Source: JACKNG01 sp050184115
GTDB lineage: Bacteria; Pseudomonadota; Gammaproteobacteria; Ga0077536
Reading direction: 5' to 3'
NCBI GenBank assembly: GCA_050184115.1
Contig: JBFXAQ010000010.1
Span: forward strand, 62,001-126,000
DNA: 64,000 nucleotides
Translations under genes and position numbers: made by a program
The notes under the pieces: model-generated
Databases searched by the model: none
What the model saw: only the letters and a program-made list of their open reading frames with translations
Told to the model about the DNA's origin: nothing
Part shown: positions 41,877 through 50,047 of the stretch, one piece after another
Numbering within the stretch: position 1 is the stretch's first letter
Layout: each line of letters begins with the position of its first letter

Positions 41877-42332
41877 ATGGCAGGCCTTTACTTCGAAGAA
41901 TTCAGCGTCGGGCAGATCTTTCATCACCCGATCCGCCGCACCCTGACCGAGACCGACAACGTGCTGTTCACGGCGATGACGCACAACCCGGCGCGGCTGC
42001 ACCTCGACGAGGAATACTGCAAGAACGAAACCGAGTTCGGCCAGCGCATCGTCAACTCGGGCTTCACGCTCGCGCTCATGGTCGGCATCAGCGTGCACGA
42101 AACCACCCTTGGCACCACCGTCGCCAACCTCGGCTGGGACGAGGTGCGTTTCCCGCGCCCGCTGTTCCACGGCGACACCATCCGCGTGGAGTCCGAAGTG
42201 ATGGAACTGCGCGAGAGCAAGTCGCGGCCGCAGAACGGCGTCGTCATCTTCGAGCACCGCGCCTATAACCAGAAGGACGAACTGGTCGCGGTGTGCAAGC
42301 GCTCCGGCCTCATGCTGCGGAAACCCGCCTGA
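41877..42332 (+). CDS. MaoC-like dehydratase/hydratase
   Basis: 151 residues, one hotdog domain. TETDNVLFTAMTHNPARLHLDEEYCK is the MaoC hydratase motif region, though with His where (R)-hydratases usually have the catalytic Asp before NP, as in the mesaconyl-CoA-hydratase-like branch. GGGAGGA precedes ATG 41877. It overlaps the CitE-like gene by one base (TGATG), so the two act together, plausibly hydrating an enoyl-CoA that the lyase then cleaves. Confidence 0.85.
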   Translation: MAGLYFEEFSVGQIFHHPIRRTLTETDNVLFTAMTHNPARLHLDEEYCKNETEFGQRIVNSGFTLALMVGISVHETTLGTTVANLGWDEVRFPRPLFHGDTIRVESEVMELRESKSRPQNGVVIFEHRAYNQKDELVAVCKRSGLMLRKPA

Positions 42333-43222
42333 TGCTGCGCTCACTCCTTTTCGCCCCGGGCGACAGCGACAAGAAAATGACCAAGGCGTCGGGCATCGGC
42401 GCCGACTGCGTGATCCTGGACCTCGAGGACTCCGTTGCCGCTTCGCGCAAGCCGATCGCGCGCGGCATGGTCGCCGACTTCCTGCGCGGCGAGCGTACGC
42501 CGGGCGTGGCCTTCTACGTGCGGGTCAATCCGCTCGATTCGGGCCTCACCCTGCACGACATCGCCGCCGTCGTGCCCGCTGCGCCTGACGGCATCGTCGT
42601 GCCCAAGGCCAACGGGCCGGAGGATCTGCGCACGGTCTCGCATTACATCGACGTGCTCGAGGCGGAGCATGCGCTGCCAGGCGGCGCCATCGCGCTGCTG
42701 CCGGTGGCGACCGAGACCGCCGCCGCCGTCTTCACGCTCGGCGACTACCGCCTCGGCACGCCGCGCCTGTCCGGCCTCACTTGGGGCGCCGAGGACCTCG
42801 GCGCCGCGGTCGGTGCCAGCACCAACCTGCGTCCGGACAAGGAATGGACCAGTCCCTACCAGCTGGTGCGCTCGCTGTGCCTGTTCGGCGCGCACGCGGC
42901 CGGCGTGCAGGCCATCGACACCGTGATGGCCGACTTCCGCGATACCGAGCGACTGAAAGTGGTCTGTGACGAGGCGCGGCGCGACGGTTTCACCGGCAAG
43001 ATCGCCATCCACCCGGCCCAGGTCGAGGTCATCAACGCCGCGTTCTCGCCCTCGGCCGAAGAGCTCGCCCACGCCCGCGCCGTCATCGAGGCCTTCGCCA
43101 GCAACCCCGATGCCGGTACCCTGCAACTCGACGGCAAGATGATCGATCGCCCGCACTTCGTGCAAGCCGAACGCATCGTCGCGCTGGCCGATCAACTCGA
43201 CAAGCTCCGCGCTGCGCGCTGA
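42332..43222 (+). CDS. CitE-like (HpcH/HpaI family) acyl-CoA lyase
   Basis: 296 residues. RSLLFAPGDSDKKMTKA, ILDLEDSV (Mg-binding Glu/Asp), LPVATETAAAV, WGAEDLGAAVGAS and IHPAQVEVIN are the signatures of the CitE/malyl-CoA lyase superfamily. The likely reaction is reversible cleavage of a hydroxyacyl-CoA such as malyl-, methylmalyl- or citramalyl-CoA. Its start overlaps the MaoC stop. Confidence 0.88.
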   Translation: MLRSLLFAPGDSDKKMTKASGIGADCVILDLEDSVAASRKPIARGMVADFLRGERTPGVAFYVRVNPLDSGLTLHDIAAVVPAAPDGIVVPKANGPEDLRTVSHYIDVLEAEHALPGGAIALLPVATETAAAVFTLGDYRLGTPRLSGLTWGAEDLGAAVGASTNLRPDKEWTSPYQLVRSLCLFGAHAAGVQAIDTVMADFRDTERLKVVCDEARRDGFTGKIAIHPAQVEVINAAFSPSAEELAHARAVIEAFASNPDAGTLQLDGKMIDRPHFVQAERIVALADQLDKLRAAR

Positions 43223-43246
43223 GCTCCATCCGCGAGGAGAACGCCC

Positions 43247-44128
43247 ATGAACGACTGGTCGAGCAGAAAGCAATTCGTCGAATTCGACGGCCGCCGCATG
43301 GCCTACGTCGAGATGGGGCAGGGCAGGCCGATCGTGTTCCAGCACGGCAACCCGACGTCGTCCTACCTGTGGCGCAACATCCTGCCGCGGCTGGCCGATC
43401 TCGGCCGCTGCATCGCCATCGATCTCATCGGCATGGGCGACTCAGACAAGCTGCCGGACTCTGGTCCGGACCGTTACACCTTCGCGGAGCAGCGGCACTA
43501 CTGGCAGGGCGCGCTGGCCGCGCTCGGCGTCGAACGCGATGTCGTCTTCGTCATCCACGACTGGGGCACGGCGCTTGGCTTCGACTGGATCGCCACCCAT
43601 CCCGGCGCCACCGCCGGTGTCGCCCACATGGAAGGCATCGTCAAACCGCTGTCGTGGGACGAGTGGCCGGAGTCCGCGCGCGAGATGTTCCAGACCTTCC
43701 GCTCGCCGGCCGGCGAGACCGTGGTGCTGGAGAAGAACGTCTTCGTCGAGCGCGTGCTGCCGGCGTCGATCCTGCGCCCGCTCGCCGACGAGGAAATGGC
43801 GGCCTACCGCGCGCCGTTCGTCAATCCGGGCGAAGACCGTCGCCCGACCCTGACCTGGCCACGCCAGATCCCGCTCGCCGGCGAACCGGCCGAAGTCGTC
43901 GCCGTGGTCGAGAACTATGGCCGCTACCTCGCGGGCTCCCCGATCCCCAAGCTCTTCATCAACGCCGAGCCCGGCATGATCATGGCCGGCGCCCCGGGCG
44001 CAGTGGCGCGGTCGTGGCCGAACACGAGCGAAGTCACGGTCAAGGGACTGCATTTCATCCAGGAGGATTCACCGGACGCGATCGTCGCCGCGCTGCGCGA
44101 GTGGCTGCCCACGCTGGCCGCCACATGA
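43247..44128 (+). CDS. Haloalkane dehalogenase (HLD-II type)
   Basis: 293 residues. The nucleophile Asp is in VIHDWGTALGF with the adjacent halide-binding Trp; the second halide ligand Asn is in HGNPTSSYLWRNI; the catalytic Glu is in HMEGIVKPLSWDEWPE, which aligns with the Glu of the DhaA/LinB subfamily; the His is in GLHFIQEDSPD. All five key residues are present, so real dehalogenase activity is likely. GAGGAG precedes the ATG. The stop overlaps the start of the thioesterase gene (ATGA). Confidence 0.88.
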   Translation: MNDWSSRKQFVEFDGRRMAYVEMGQGRPIVFQHGNPTSSYLWRNILPRLADLGRCIAIDLIGMGDSDKLPDSGPDRYTFAEQRHYWQGALAALGVERDVVFVIHDWGTALGFDWIATHPGATAGVAHMEGIVKPLSWDEWPESAREMFQTFRSPAGETVVLEKNVFVERVLPASILRPLADEEMAAYRAPFVNPGEDRRPTLTWPRQIPLAGEPAEVVAVVENYGRYLAGSPIPKLFINAEPGMIMAGAPGAVARSWPNTSEVTVKGLHFIQEDSPDAIVAALREWLPTLAAT

Positions 44129-44535
44129 TCGATCTGGCGAGTCTCATCGCACCGGGTGCAAGCGCGACACGCAGCATCGTTGTCACCCACGAACTGACCG
44201 TTCAGCACGCCTATCCCGGCCTGCCCGCGGTCTACGCCACGCCGCAGATGATCTTTCTCATGGAGATGGCCGCGGCCGATGCCATTGCCTCGCTGTTGCC
44301 GCCGGGCTGGGGCTCGGTCGGCACGCGTGTCGACATCCGCCATCTCGCCGCGACCCCGGTCGGCGAGCAGGTTACCGCCACCGCCCGCGTGGTCGAGGTC
44401 GGTGCGCGCCACGTGCGCTTCGCTTGCGAGGCGCATGACGAGCATGAAACCATCGGCGACGGCTGGCACGAACGCGCACCCGTCGACCTCGCCCGCTTCA
44501 TGCAGGGCATCGAACGCCGCCGCGCCAGCCGTTGA
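44125..44535 (+). CDS. FlK-like (fluoroacetyl-CoA thioesterase family) hotdog thioesterase
   Basis: 136 residues, hotdog fold. YATPQMIFLMEMA has a Thr and a Glu eight residues apart, and the His in DIRHLAATPVG is 26 residues after that Glu, the same spacing as the FlK triad Thr42, Glu50, His76. The closing VRFACEAHDE and GDGWHER fit the family. It is translationally coupled to the haloalkane dehalogenase. Many FlK-like proteins are general thioesterases, so activity on halogenated acyl-CoA is possible but unproven. Confidence 0.75.
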   Translation: MIDLASLIAPGASATRSIVVTHELTVQHAYPGLPAVYATPQMIFLMEMAAADAIASLLPPGWGSVGTRVDIRHLAATPVGEQVTATARVVEVGARHVRFACEAHDEHETIGDGWHERAPVDLARFMQGIERRRASR

Positions 44536-44557
44536 ACGCGCGCAGGAGGACACCGCC

Positions 44558-45376
44558 ATGAGCGCCCAGCAGGACATGGCCGACAAGGTCACGGTACGCA
44601 CGCTGCGCCTGATGAAGGAGCGTGGCGAGAAGATTGCGAGCATGACCGCCTACGACGCCGCCTTCGCCCACGCCCTCGATCGCGTCGGCATCGACTTCAT
44701 CCTGGTTGGTGACTCGCTTGGCATGGTCGTGCAGGGCCAGGCGACGACCATTCCGGTCACCGTCGACCACGTCGTGTATCACACCCAGATGGTCGCGCGC
44801 GGCACGCGGCGGGCCATGATCATGGCCGACATGCCGTTCATGAGTTATTCCTCGCCGGCCGACTGCCTGCGCAACGCCGCGCGCCTGATGAAGGAGGGTG
44901 GGGCGGAGATCGTCAAGCTCGAATGGGGCGAACTCGAGATCGACATGGTCGCGCGCCTGACCGAGTGCGGCGTGCCGGTGTGCGCGCACCTCGGTCTCAC
45001 CCCGCAGGCCATCCACAAGTTCGGTGGTTACCGCGTGCAGGGCCGCGAGGAAAAGGCGGCACAGAAAATGAAGGACGACGCCCGCGCGCTGGAGGAGGCC
45101 GGTGCCGACGTGCTGTTGCTGGAGTGCGTGCCGATCGACCTCGCCGCCGACATCACCGCCGCCGCCGGCGTACCGGTCATCGGCATCGGTGCCGGCCCGC
45201 ATGTCGACGGCCAGATCCTGGTCCTCTACGACGTGCTCGATATCTTCCCCGGCAAGCGCACGCGCTTCTCCAAGAACTACATGGAACAGGAAGGCTCGAT
45301 CCATGGCGCGCTCGCGACCTACGTCGCCGAAGTCCGCGGCGGCATCTTCCCGACCGAAGAATTCGCCTTCCGTTGA
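44558..45376 (+). CDS. panB: 3-methyl-2-oxobutanoate hydroxymethyltransferase
   Basis: 272 residues, full PanB length. KIASMTAYDAAFAHALDRVG, ILVGDSLGMVVQGQATTIPV, ADMPFMSY, VCAHLGLTPQAIHKFGGYRVQG and LLLECVPIDLA are PanB signatures including the metal-site Asp residues. It makes ketopantoate for pantothenate and CoA. No panC is adjacent. GGAGGA precedes ATG 44558. Its place in a CoA-ester region may link CoA supply to catabolism. Confidence 0.93.
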   Translation: MSAQQDMADKVTVRTLRLMKERGEKIASMTAYDAAFAHALDRVGIDFILVGDSLGMVVQGQATTIPVTVDHVVYHTQMVARGTRRAMIMADMPFMSYSSPADCLRNAARLMKEGGAEIVKLEWGELEIDMVARLTECGVPVCAHLGLTPQAIHKFGGYRVQGREEKAAQKMKDDARALEEAGADVLLLECVPIDLAADITAAAGVPVIGIGAGPHVDGQILVLYDVLDIFPGKRTRFSKNYMEQEGSIHGALATYVAEVRGGIFPTEEFAFR

Positions 45377-45384
45377 GACCGCCG

Positions 45385-46242
45385 ATGGACGCCGCCCTCG
45401 AACGCCTGGTTCGTGCACTCGAACTCGAGCGCCTGGAAGACAACCTCTTTCGTGGTGCCATCAGCGACACCCACCTGCCACGGGTCTACGGTGGCAAGGT
45501 GCTGGGCGAGGCGATCAAGGCCGCGCAGTCGACGGTCGAGGCACGCGACGTCCACTCCATCCACGCCTACTTCCTGCGCGAGGCCCTGTCGGCCAAGCCG
45601 GTCATCTACGAGGTCGATCGCAGCCGCGACGGCGGCAGCTTCTCCGCCCGACGCGTCACCGCGGTGCAGAGCGGGCGCCCGATCTTCACCCTCGAGGCCT
45701 CGTTCCACAAACGCGAGGACGGCGTCGAATACCAGGGGGCGATGCCCGACGTACTGCCGCCCCGCGAACTCGCGCGCGCGACCTTCGATGCCCTCGATCT
45801 CGAGGGCGCCTCGCCCAAGGTCCAGCGCATCGCGAGCATCGCCGCGCCGTTCGAGTTTCGTCCCATCGATGCCTACTTCGGTGACACCGCGCCGGGTACG
45901 CCGCCACTGCGCCGGGTGTGGCTGCGCACGGTCGGTGCGCTGCCCGACGATCCCGACCTGCACCGCGCCATCCTCGCCTACCTGTCCGACTACGGGCTCA
46001 TCACGACCCTGCTGATGCCGCAGGGGGTCAGGCCGACCGACGAGAACATCTTCCTCGCCAGCCTCGACCACGCGATGTGGTTTCATCGCCCATTCCGCAT
46101 GGACGCCTGGCTGCTCTACGTCTGCGAAGGGGTCAGCTCGGCCGGCGCCCGCGGCCTCGCCCGTGGCAGCTTCTACGACGAAGGCGGACAGCTCGTGGTA
46201 TCGGTGGCCCAGGAGGGTCTGATCCGCGTCGGCGCGCGCTGA
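45385..46242 (+). CDS. tesB: Acyl-CoA thioesterase II
   Basis: 285 residues, the TesB double-hotdog size. NLFRGAISDTHLPRVYGGKVLGEAI, SIHAYFLREALSAKPVIYEVDRSRDGGSFSARRV and SLDHAMWFHRPFRMDAWLLY are family signatures, the last holding the catalytic Asp. Eight bases separate it from panB, so it is in the same operon. It hydrolyses medium to long acyl-CoA and may relieve CoA sequestration. Confidence 0.92.
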   Translation: MDAALERLVRALELERLEDNLFRGAISDTHLPRVYGGKVLGEAIKAAQSTVEARDVHSIHAYFLREALSAKPVIYEVDRSRDGGSFSARRVTAVQSGRPIFTLEASFHKREDGVEYQGAMPDVLPPRELARATFDALDLEGASPKVQRIASIAAPFEFRPIDAYFGDTAPGTPPLRRVWLRTVGALPDDPDLHRAILAYLSDYGLITTLLMPQGVRPTDENIFLASLDHAMWFHRPFRMDAWLLYVCEGVSSAGARGLARGSFYDEGGQLVVSVAQEGLIRVGAR

Positions 46243-46262
46243 GCGCCGGCGCCATCGATCGT

Positions 46263-49211
46263 TCAACCGCCGGCACGCAGGCCCGGTGCACCGACGTACT
46301 CGGCAGCGAACTGCCCCCGCGGTTGTGGCCGCCCGAACAGGAACCCCTGCGCGTACTGGCAACCCATGCCTCGCAGCATCGCGGCCTGCCCCGCCGTCTC
46401 CACACCCTCGGCGACGACGTCGATGCCGAGCGCGCGCGCCATCGCGATGATCGACTCGACGAGGCTGGCGTCGCCGCGATCGACCTCGATGTCGCGGACG
46501 AAGCTGCGGTCGATCTTGAGCGTCGTGACCGGAAAACGACGCAGGTAGCCAAGGGCGGAATAACCGGTACCGAAGTCGTCGATCGAGATGCCGATGCCGA
46601 GATCGCGGAAGTCACCGAGGATGGTCGCGGTGCGTTCGTCGTCTTCGATCAGCAGCGATTCGGTGATCTCGAACTTGAGCCGTGCGCCGGGGAATCCCGT
46701 CGAGGCGAGCACGCCGCGTACGAAATCACCGTCGAAGCCACCCCACAGCTGGCGGCTCGACACGTTCAGCGCGAGGTGTGGCAACACGCCGTCCGCGTCG
46801 ACCCATTGACGGCTCTCGCGGCAGGCCCGCTCGAGCACCCAGGCGCCGAGTTCGACGATGAGGCGCGTTTCCTCCGCGACCGGGATGAATTCGCCGGGCG
46901 AAACCGTGCCGCGCACCGGATGGTGCCAGCGCAGCAGCGCCTCGGCGCCGCCAAGGACGCCGTCGTCGAGGCGGATGACCGGCTGGTAGTGGAGTTCGAA
47001 CTCGTCGCTGCCGACGCTGCGGCGCAAATCCTTCTCGAGCGCCACGAAGCGCTCGGCGCGCGCCGTCATCGAGGCGGTGAAGAAGCGCGCGGTGTTACGG
47101 CCGACCGCCTTGGCCTGGTACATCGCCATGTCGGCGTTGCGCAGCAGGACTTCGGGATCGCTACCGTCGTCGGGACAGACCGAGATGCCGATGCTGGCGC
47201 CGCAATAGAGCACCTGTTCGCCGAGTTCGTAGCCCTCGGCGAGCCGCGCGATGATCGCCTCGGCGATGCGCGCGGCATCGTTGGTCTCGGCGATGTCGCG
47301 CAGGATGACGGTGAATTCGTCGCCGCCGAAACGTGCCACGGTATCGGTATGTCGGACGCAGTCGCAGATGCGTCGCCCGGCTTCCTGGAGCAGCAGGTCA
47401 CCGGTGTGGTGCCCGAGCGTGTCGTTGACGTTCTTGAAGCGGTCGAGGTCGACGAAAAGCAAGGCGGACAGGCTGCGGTTGCGCTGCGCCAGACGCACCG
47501 CGGCCTCGAGTTGGGTCATGAAATTCTCGCGGTTGGGCAATTCCGTGAGCATGTCGAAATAGGCGCGAAAGCGGATGTGCTCCTCGGCCTCCTTGATCGC
47601 GGTGATGTCGGTGTAGATGCCGACGATGTAGCCGTCGGGCGTGCGGTGCTCGGAGATGCTCAGGTAGCGCCCGGTTTCGCTCAGGACCTCGAACGGCGCG
47701 GCGGGCTCGAGATGCTGGCGCACACGCTCGGCAATCCAGGCCTCGCGCGGCACGGCGTGGCTGACGATGCCCTGGTCGTAGGTGTACGCGACGAGATCGA
47801 CGAAGCGCACGCCGACCCGCAGGCAGGGTGCGAGATGGGGCGAGAGTTCGAGCATGCGCCGGTTGTAGACCTGCAGGCGATCGTCACGGTCCCACAGCGC
47901 GAAACCCTCGCTGATCGATTCGATGGAGTTGACGAGGTCCTGCTGGCTGCGCCGCAGCGCGGCGGCGGCGTCTTCGCGCTCGGTGACGTCGCGCACGACC
48001 GAGATGATGACGTCGCTGGTCGGGCGCCGAACACGGCGCGCCGAGACCTCGACCGTCGCCAGCGAGCCGTCGGCGCGGCGGTGGTGGGCCTGGAACACGG
48101 CAGCGCCGCTGTCCTTGATTTCCGCCGTGATACGTTCCAGTTCCCGTTCGTCGTCGGCGACGTAGATGCTCGCGATGTGCAGGCCGATCAACGCCTCGCG
48201 CGAGTAGCCTAGGTAGCGCGCCGCCTGTTCGTTGGCATCGACGATGCAACCGCTGGCCGTGTCGCGAATGAAGATGGCGTCGTTGACGTTCTCGAACAGC
48301 AGGCGGAAATCGGTCTGCGACTCATGCACGGCCCGGTCGGCGGCCTGTCGGGCGCGTCGCACCCGCTCATGGAACGCGGCGAAGCCCAGCACCACCAGCA
48401 TCGCGCCGGCACCGAACGAACGCGGGACCCATACCGGGGCCGCGGTGGCCGCGCGCCAGCCGGCGCGTGGGCGTGCGGCGATCTGCCAACCGCCGCTCGG
48501 CAGTGCGGCCAGCGCCGTGACGACGTCCTGTTCGAACAAGTCGGCCTCGCCGAGGAATACCGCACCGGCCTCACCGGTCGCGTCGCGCCCGCGCAGGGCG
48601 AACTCGAGCGGCCCACTGTCGTCGAGAAGGCCGGCCTCACGGTAGAACCGCGAACTGTCGATGACGGCCGAGACCAGGCCCCACAGCGCGGGCTCCCCGC
48701 CATCGGACGACCGCGTCCACACCGCCGTGCGCGCGATGAAGGCCGTGCCGCCCTGAACCAGTTCGAGAGGCCCCGCGACCAGGATGGCAGGGTCGCGCGA
48801 GGCCCGCATGGCAGCATCGCGCTGCACCGGATCGTCGCGGTAGGCCAGGCCGATGGCGGCGGTGTTGCCAGCCTCCGGATACACATAGCGGATGACCATG
48901 CCGGGTGCGGCCGCGACGTGGCGGATGGTGGAGTCGGTACTGATCAGGCGCGCCGCGAATTCATCGAAGGCGGTCTTGTCCAGCGCCGGCCGAATGGCGA
49001 CGTAGGTGGCAAGTCCGCGCACCGCGTAGATGTCGCGGGCGATGATTTTCTCGATGCGCAGGCGCAAGGCATCGAGCTGGTCGGCCACGTGCTCCCGTTC
49101 GTGGCGGCGCGCCTGCTCAACGAGCATGAATTCCGTCATCGAAGCCAACGCGAGGCAGGCCGCCAACGCGAGCAGCGTGAGCAGCAGCGTGAGATACCGG
49201 GGCCTGACCAT
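46263..49211 (-). CDS. CHASE-PAS-PAS-GGDEF-EAL c-di-GMP enzyme
   Basis: 982 residues. TM helices at about 8-27 and 265-285 enclose a periplasmic CHASE-type sensor (FDEFAARLIS, GNTAAIGLAYRDDP). Two PAS domains follow (about 300-420 and 430-545), then GGDEF (545-710) with ARFGGDEFTVI and an RxxD inhibitory site (RHTD) five residues before it, then EAL (720-975) with GAEALLRWHHP. Both domains look catalytically complete. It faces TesB convergently and is divergent from TetR. Ligand unknown. Confidence 0.92.
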   Translation of the reverse strand: MVRPRYLTLLLTLLALAACLALASMTEFMLVEQARRHEREHVADQLDALRLRIEKIIARDIYAVRGLATYVAIRPALDKTAFDEFAARLISTDSTIRHVAAAPGMVIRYVYPEAGNTAAIGLAYRDDPVQRDAAMRASRDPAILVAGPLELVQGGTAFIARTAVWTRSSDGGEPALWGLVSAVIDSSRFYREAGLLDDSGPLEFALRGRDATGEAGAVFLGEADLFEQDVVTALAALPSGGWQIAARPRAGWRAATAAPVWVPRSFGAGAMLVVLGFAAFHERVRRARQAADRAVHESQTDFRLLFENVNDAIFIRDTASGCIVDANEQAARYLGYSREALIGLHIASIYVADDERELERITAEIKDSGAAVFQAHHRRADGSLATVEVSARRVRRPTSDVIISVVRDVTEREDAAAALRRSQQDLVNSIESISEGFALWDRDDRLQVYNRRMLELSPHLAPCLRVGVRFVDLVAYTYDQGIVSHAVPREAWIAERVRQHLEPAAPFEVLSETGRYLSISEHRTPDGYIVGIYTDITAIKEAEEHIRFRAYFDMLTELPNRENFMTQLEAAVRLAQRNRSLSALLFVDLDRFKNVNDTLGHHTGDLLLQEAGRRICDCVRHTDTVARFGGDEFTVILRDIAETNDAARIAEAIIARLAEGYELGEQVLYCGASIGISVCPDDGSDPEVLLRNADMAMYQAKAVGRNTARFFTASMTARAERFVALEKDLRRSVGSDEFELHYQPVIRLDDGVLGGAEALLRWHHPVRGTVSPGEFIPVAEETRLIVELGAWVLERACRESRQWVDADGVLPHLALNVSSRQLWGGFDGDFVRGVLASTGFPGARLKFEITESLLIEDDERTATILGDFRDLGIGISIDDFGTGYSALGYLRRFPVTTLKIDRSFVRDIEVDRGDASLVESIIAMARALGIDVVAEGVETAGQAAMLRGMGCQYAQGFLFGRPQPRGQFAAEYVGAPGLRAGG

Positions 49212-49354
49212 GAAGCGACGGGGCGTAATGAGAACCGGCGCACACTAGCAGACTATCGCGCGGGCCTGCGCACCGCGGGCCGGGGTTCTGGTCGGCACAC
49301 ACCGAACGCGGGCAAGCGGTGCGGGACGCCACATCGGCCTGCCCCTCGAACTTG

Positions 49355-49369
49355 CTTGTTGCAAACAAG
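49355..49369. promoter_or_regulatory. Candidate TetR operator
   Basis: CTTGTTGCAAACAAG is a perfect inverted repeat (6-bp arms around GCA), 26 nt before the TetR ATG, in the divergent region with the GGDEF-EAL gene. It fits an autoregulatory operator. Confidence 0.45.
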
Positions 49370-49395
49370 TAATGTGGGTTGCATACTGTTGCGCC

Positions 49396-50046
49396 ATGCA
49401 GCCAGCCGCCGTCACCGAAGCCGAACGCCGTACCCAGGCCGAGCGCACCGCGCTGTCGGATGCCCGCATGGTCGAGGCCGCGGTGGCATTGATCTGCGAA
49501 CGCGGCAGCGGCGGCACGACGCTCAAGGACGTCGGCGAACGCGCCGGTTACAGCCGCGGGCTGGCCAGCTACCGCTTCGGCAACAAGGGCGGCCTGTTCG
49601 CGTTCCTCATCCGTTCAATCGGCGAGACCTGGCTGACCGCCCTGCGCGCGGCGACGCGCGACAAGGTCGGCCTGGCGGCGATCGCGGCCGCCACCGACGC
49701 CCACGAACGTTTCATCGCCGAGGGTACTGACGCCATCCGTGCCTTCTACATCCTGTGGTTCGAATCGATCGGCCCGGATGCGGAACTCAAGCGCGTTGTG
49801 GCCAACATCCACGAACGTCGCCGCCGCGACGTCGTCGCCTGGATCGAGAAGGGCATCGCGGCCGGCGAGATCGATCCCGCCGCCGACGTGCTCGGCACCG
49901 CCGAGCAGTTCTGCGCCGCCATCATCGGCATCGTCTACCAGTGGCTGGTCACCCCCGACGCGGCCGACCAGCTACATTTCCTGCATGAATCGTTGAAGCG
50001 ACATACCGCCCGGGCCCTGCCACCGCCCCGGCTCACGGAGAACTGA
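49396..50046 (+). CDS. TetR-family transcriptional regulator
   Basis: 216 residues. The N-terminal HTH is TTLKDVGERAGYSRGLASYRFGNKGGLFAFL (about 45-75); the rest is helical ligand domain. It starts two bases before the icmF gene and so is co-transcribed with it. ATG at 49396 is used; a GTG 24 nt upstream would overlap the likely -10. It probably senses an acyl-CoA or its acid and controls itself and icmF. Confidence 0.9.
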   Translation: MQPAAVTEAERRTQAERTALSDARMVEAAVALICERGSGGTTLKDVGERAGYSRGLASYRFGNKGGLFAFLIRSIGETWLTALRAATRDKVGLAAIAAATDAHERFIAEGTDAIRAFYILWFESIGPDAELKRVVANIHERRRRDVVAWIEKGIAAGEIDPAADVLGTAEQFCAAIIGIVYQWLVTPDAADQLHFLHESLKRHTARALPPPRLTEN

Positions 50047-50047
50047 C

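Noticed and set aside
44125..44535. Calling the thioesterase a true fluoroacetyl-CoA thioesterase
   Set aside because: Triad spacing fits FlK, but fluoro-specificity depends on other residues that cannot be judged; kept as FlK-like.
45918..48212. A 764-codon plus-strand frame
   Set aside because: Antisense to the GGDEF-EAL gene, whose motifs are complete.
49212..49395. A cobalamin riboswitch before tetR-icmF
   Set aside because: The gap is too short for the B12-box fold and I find no such box; the only structure is the operator-like palindrome.
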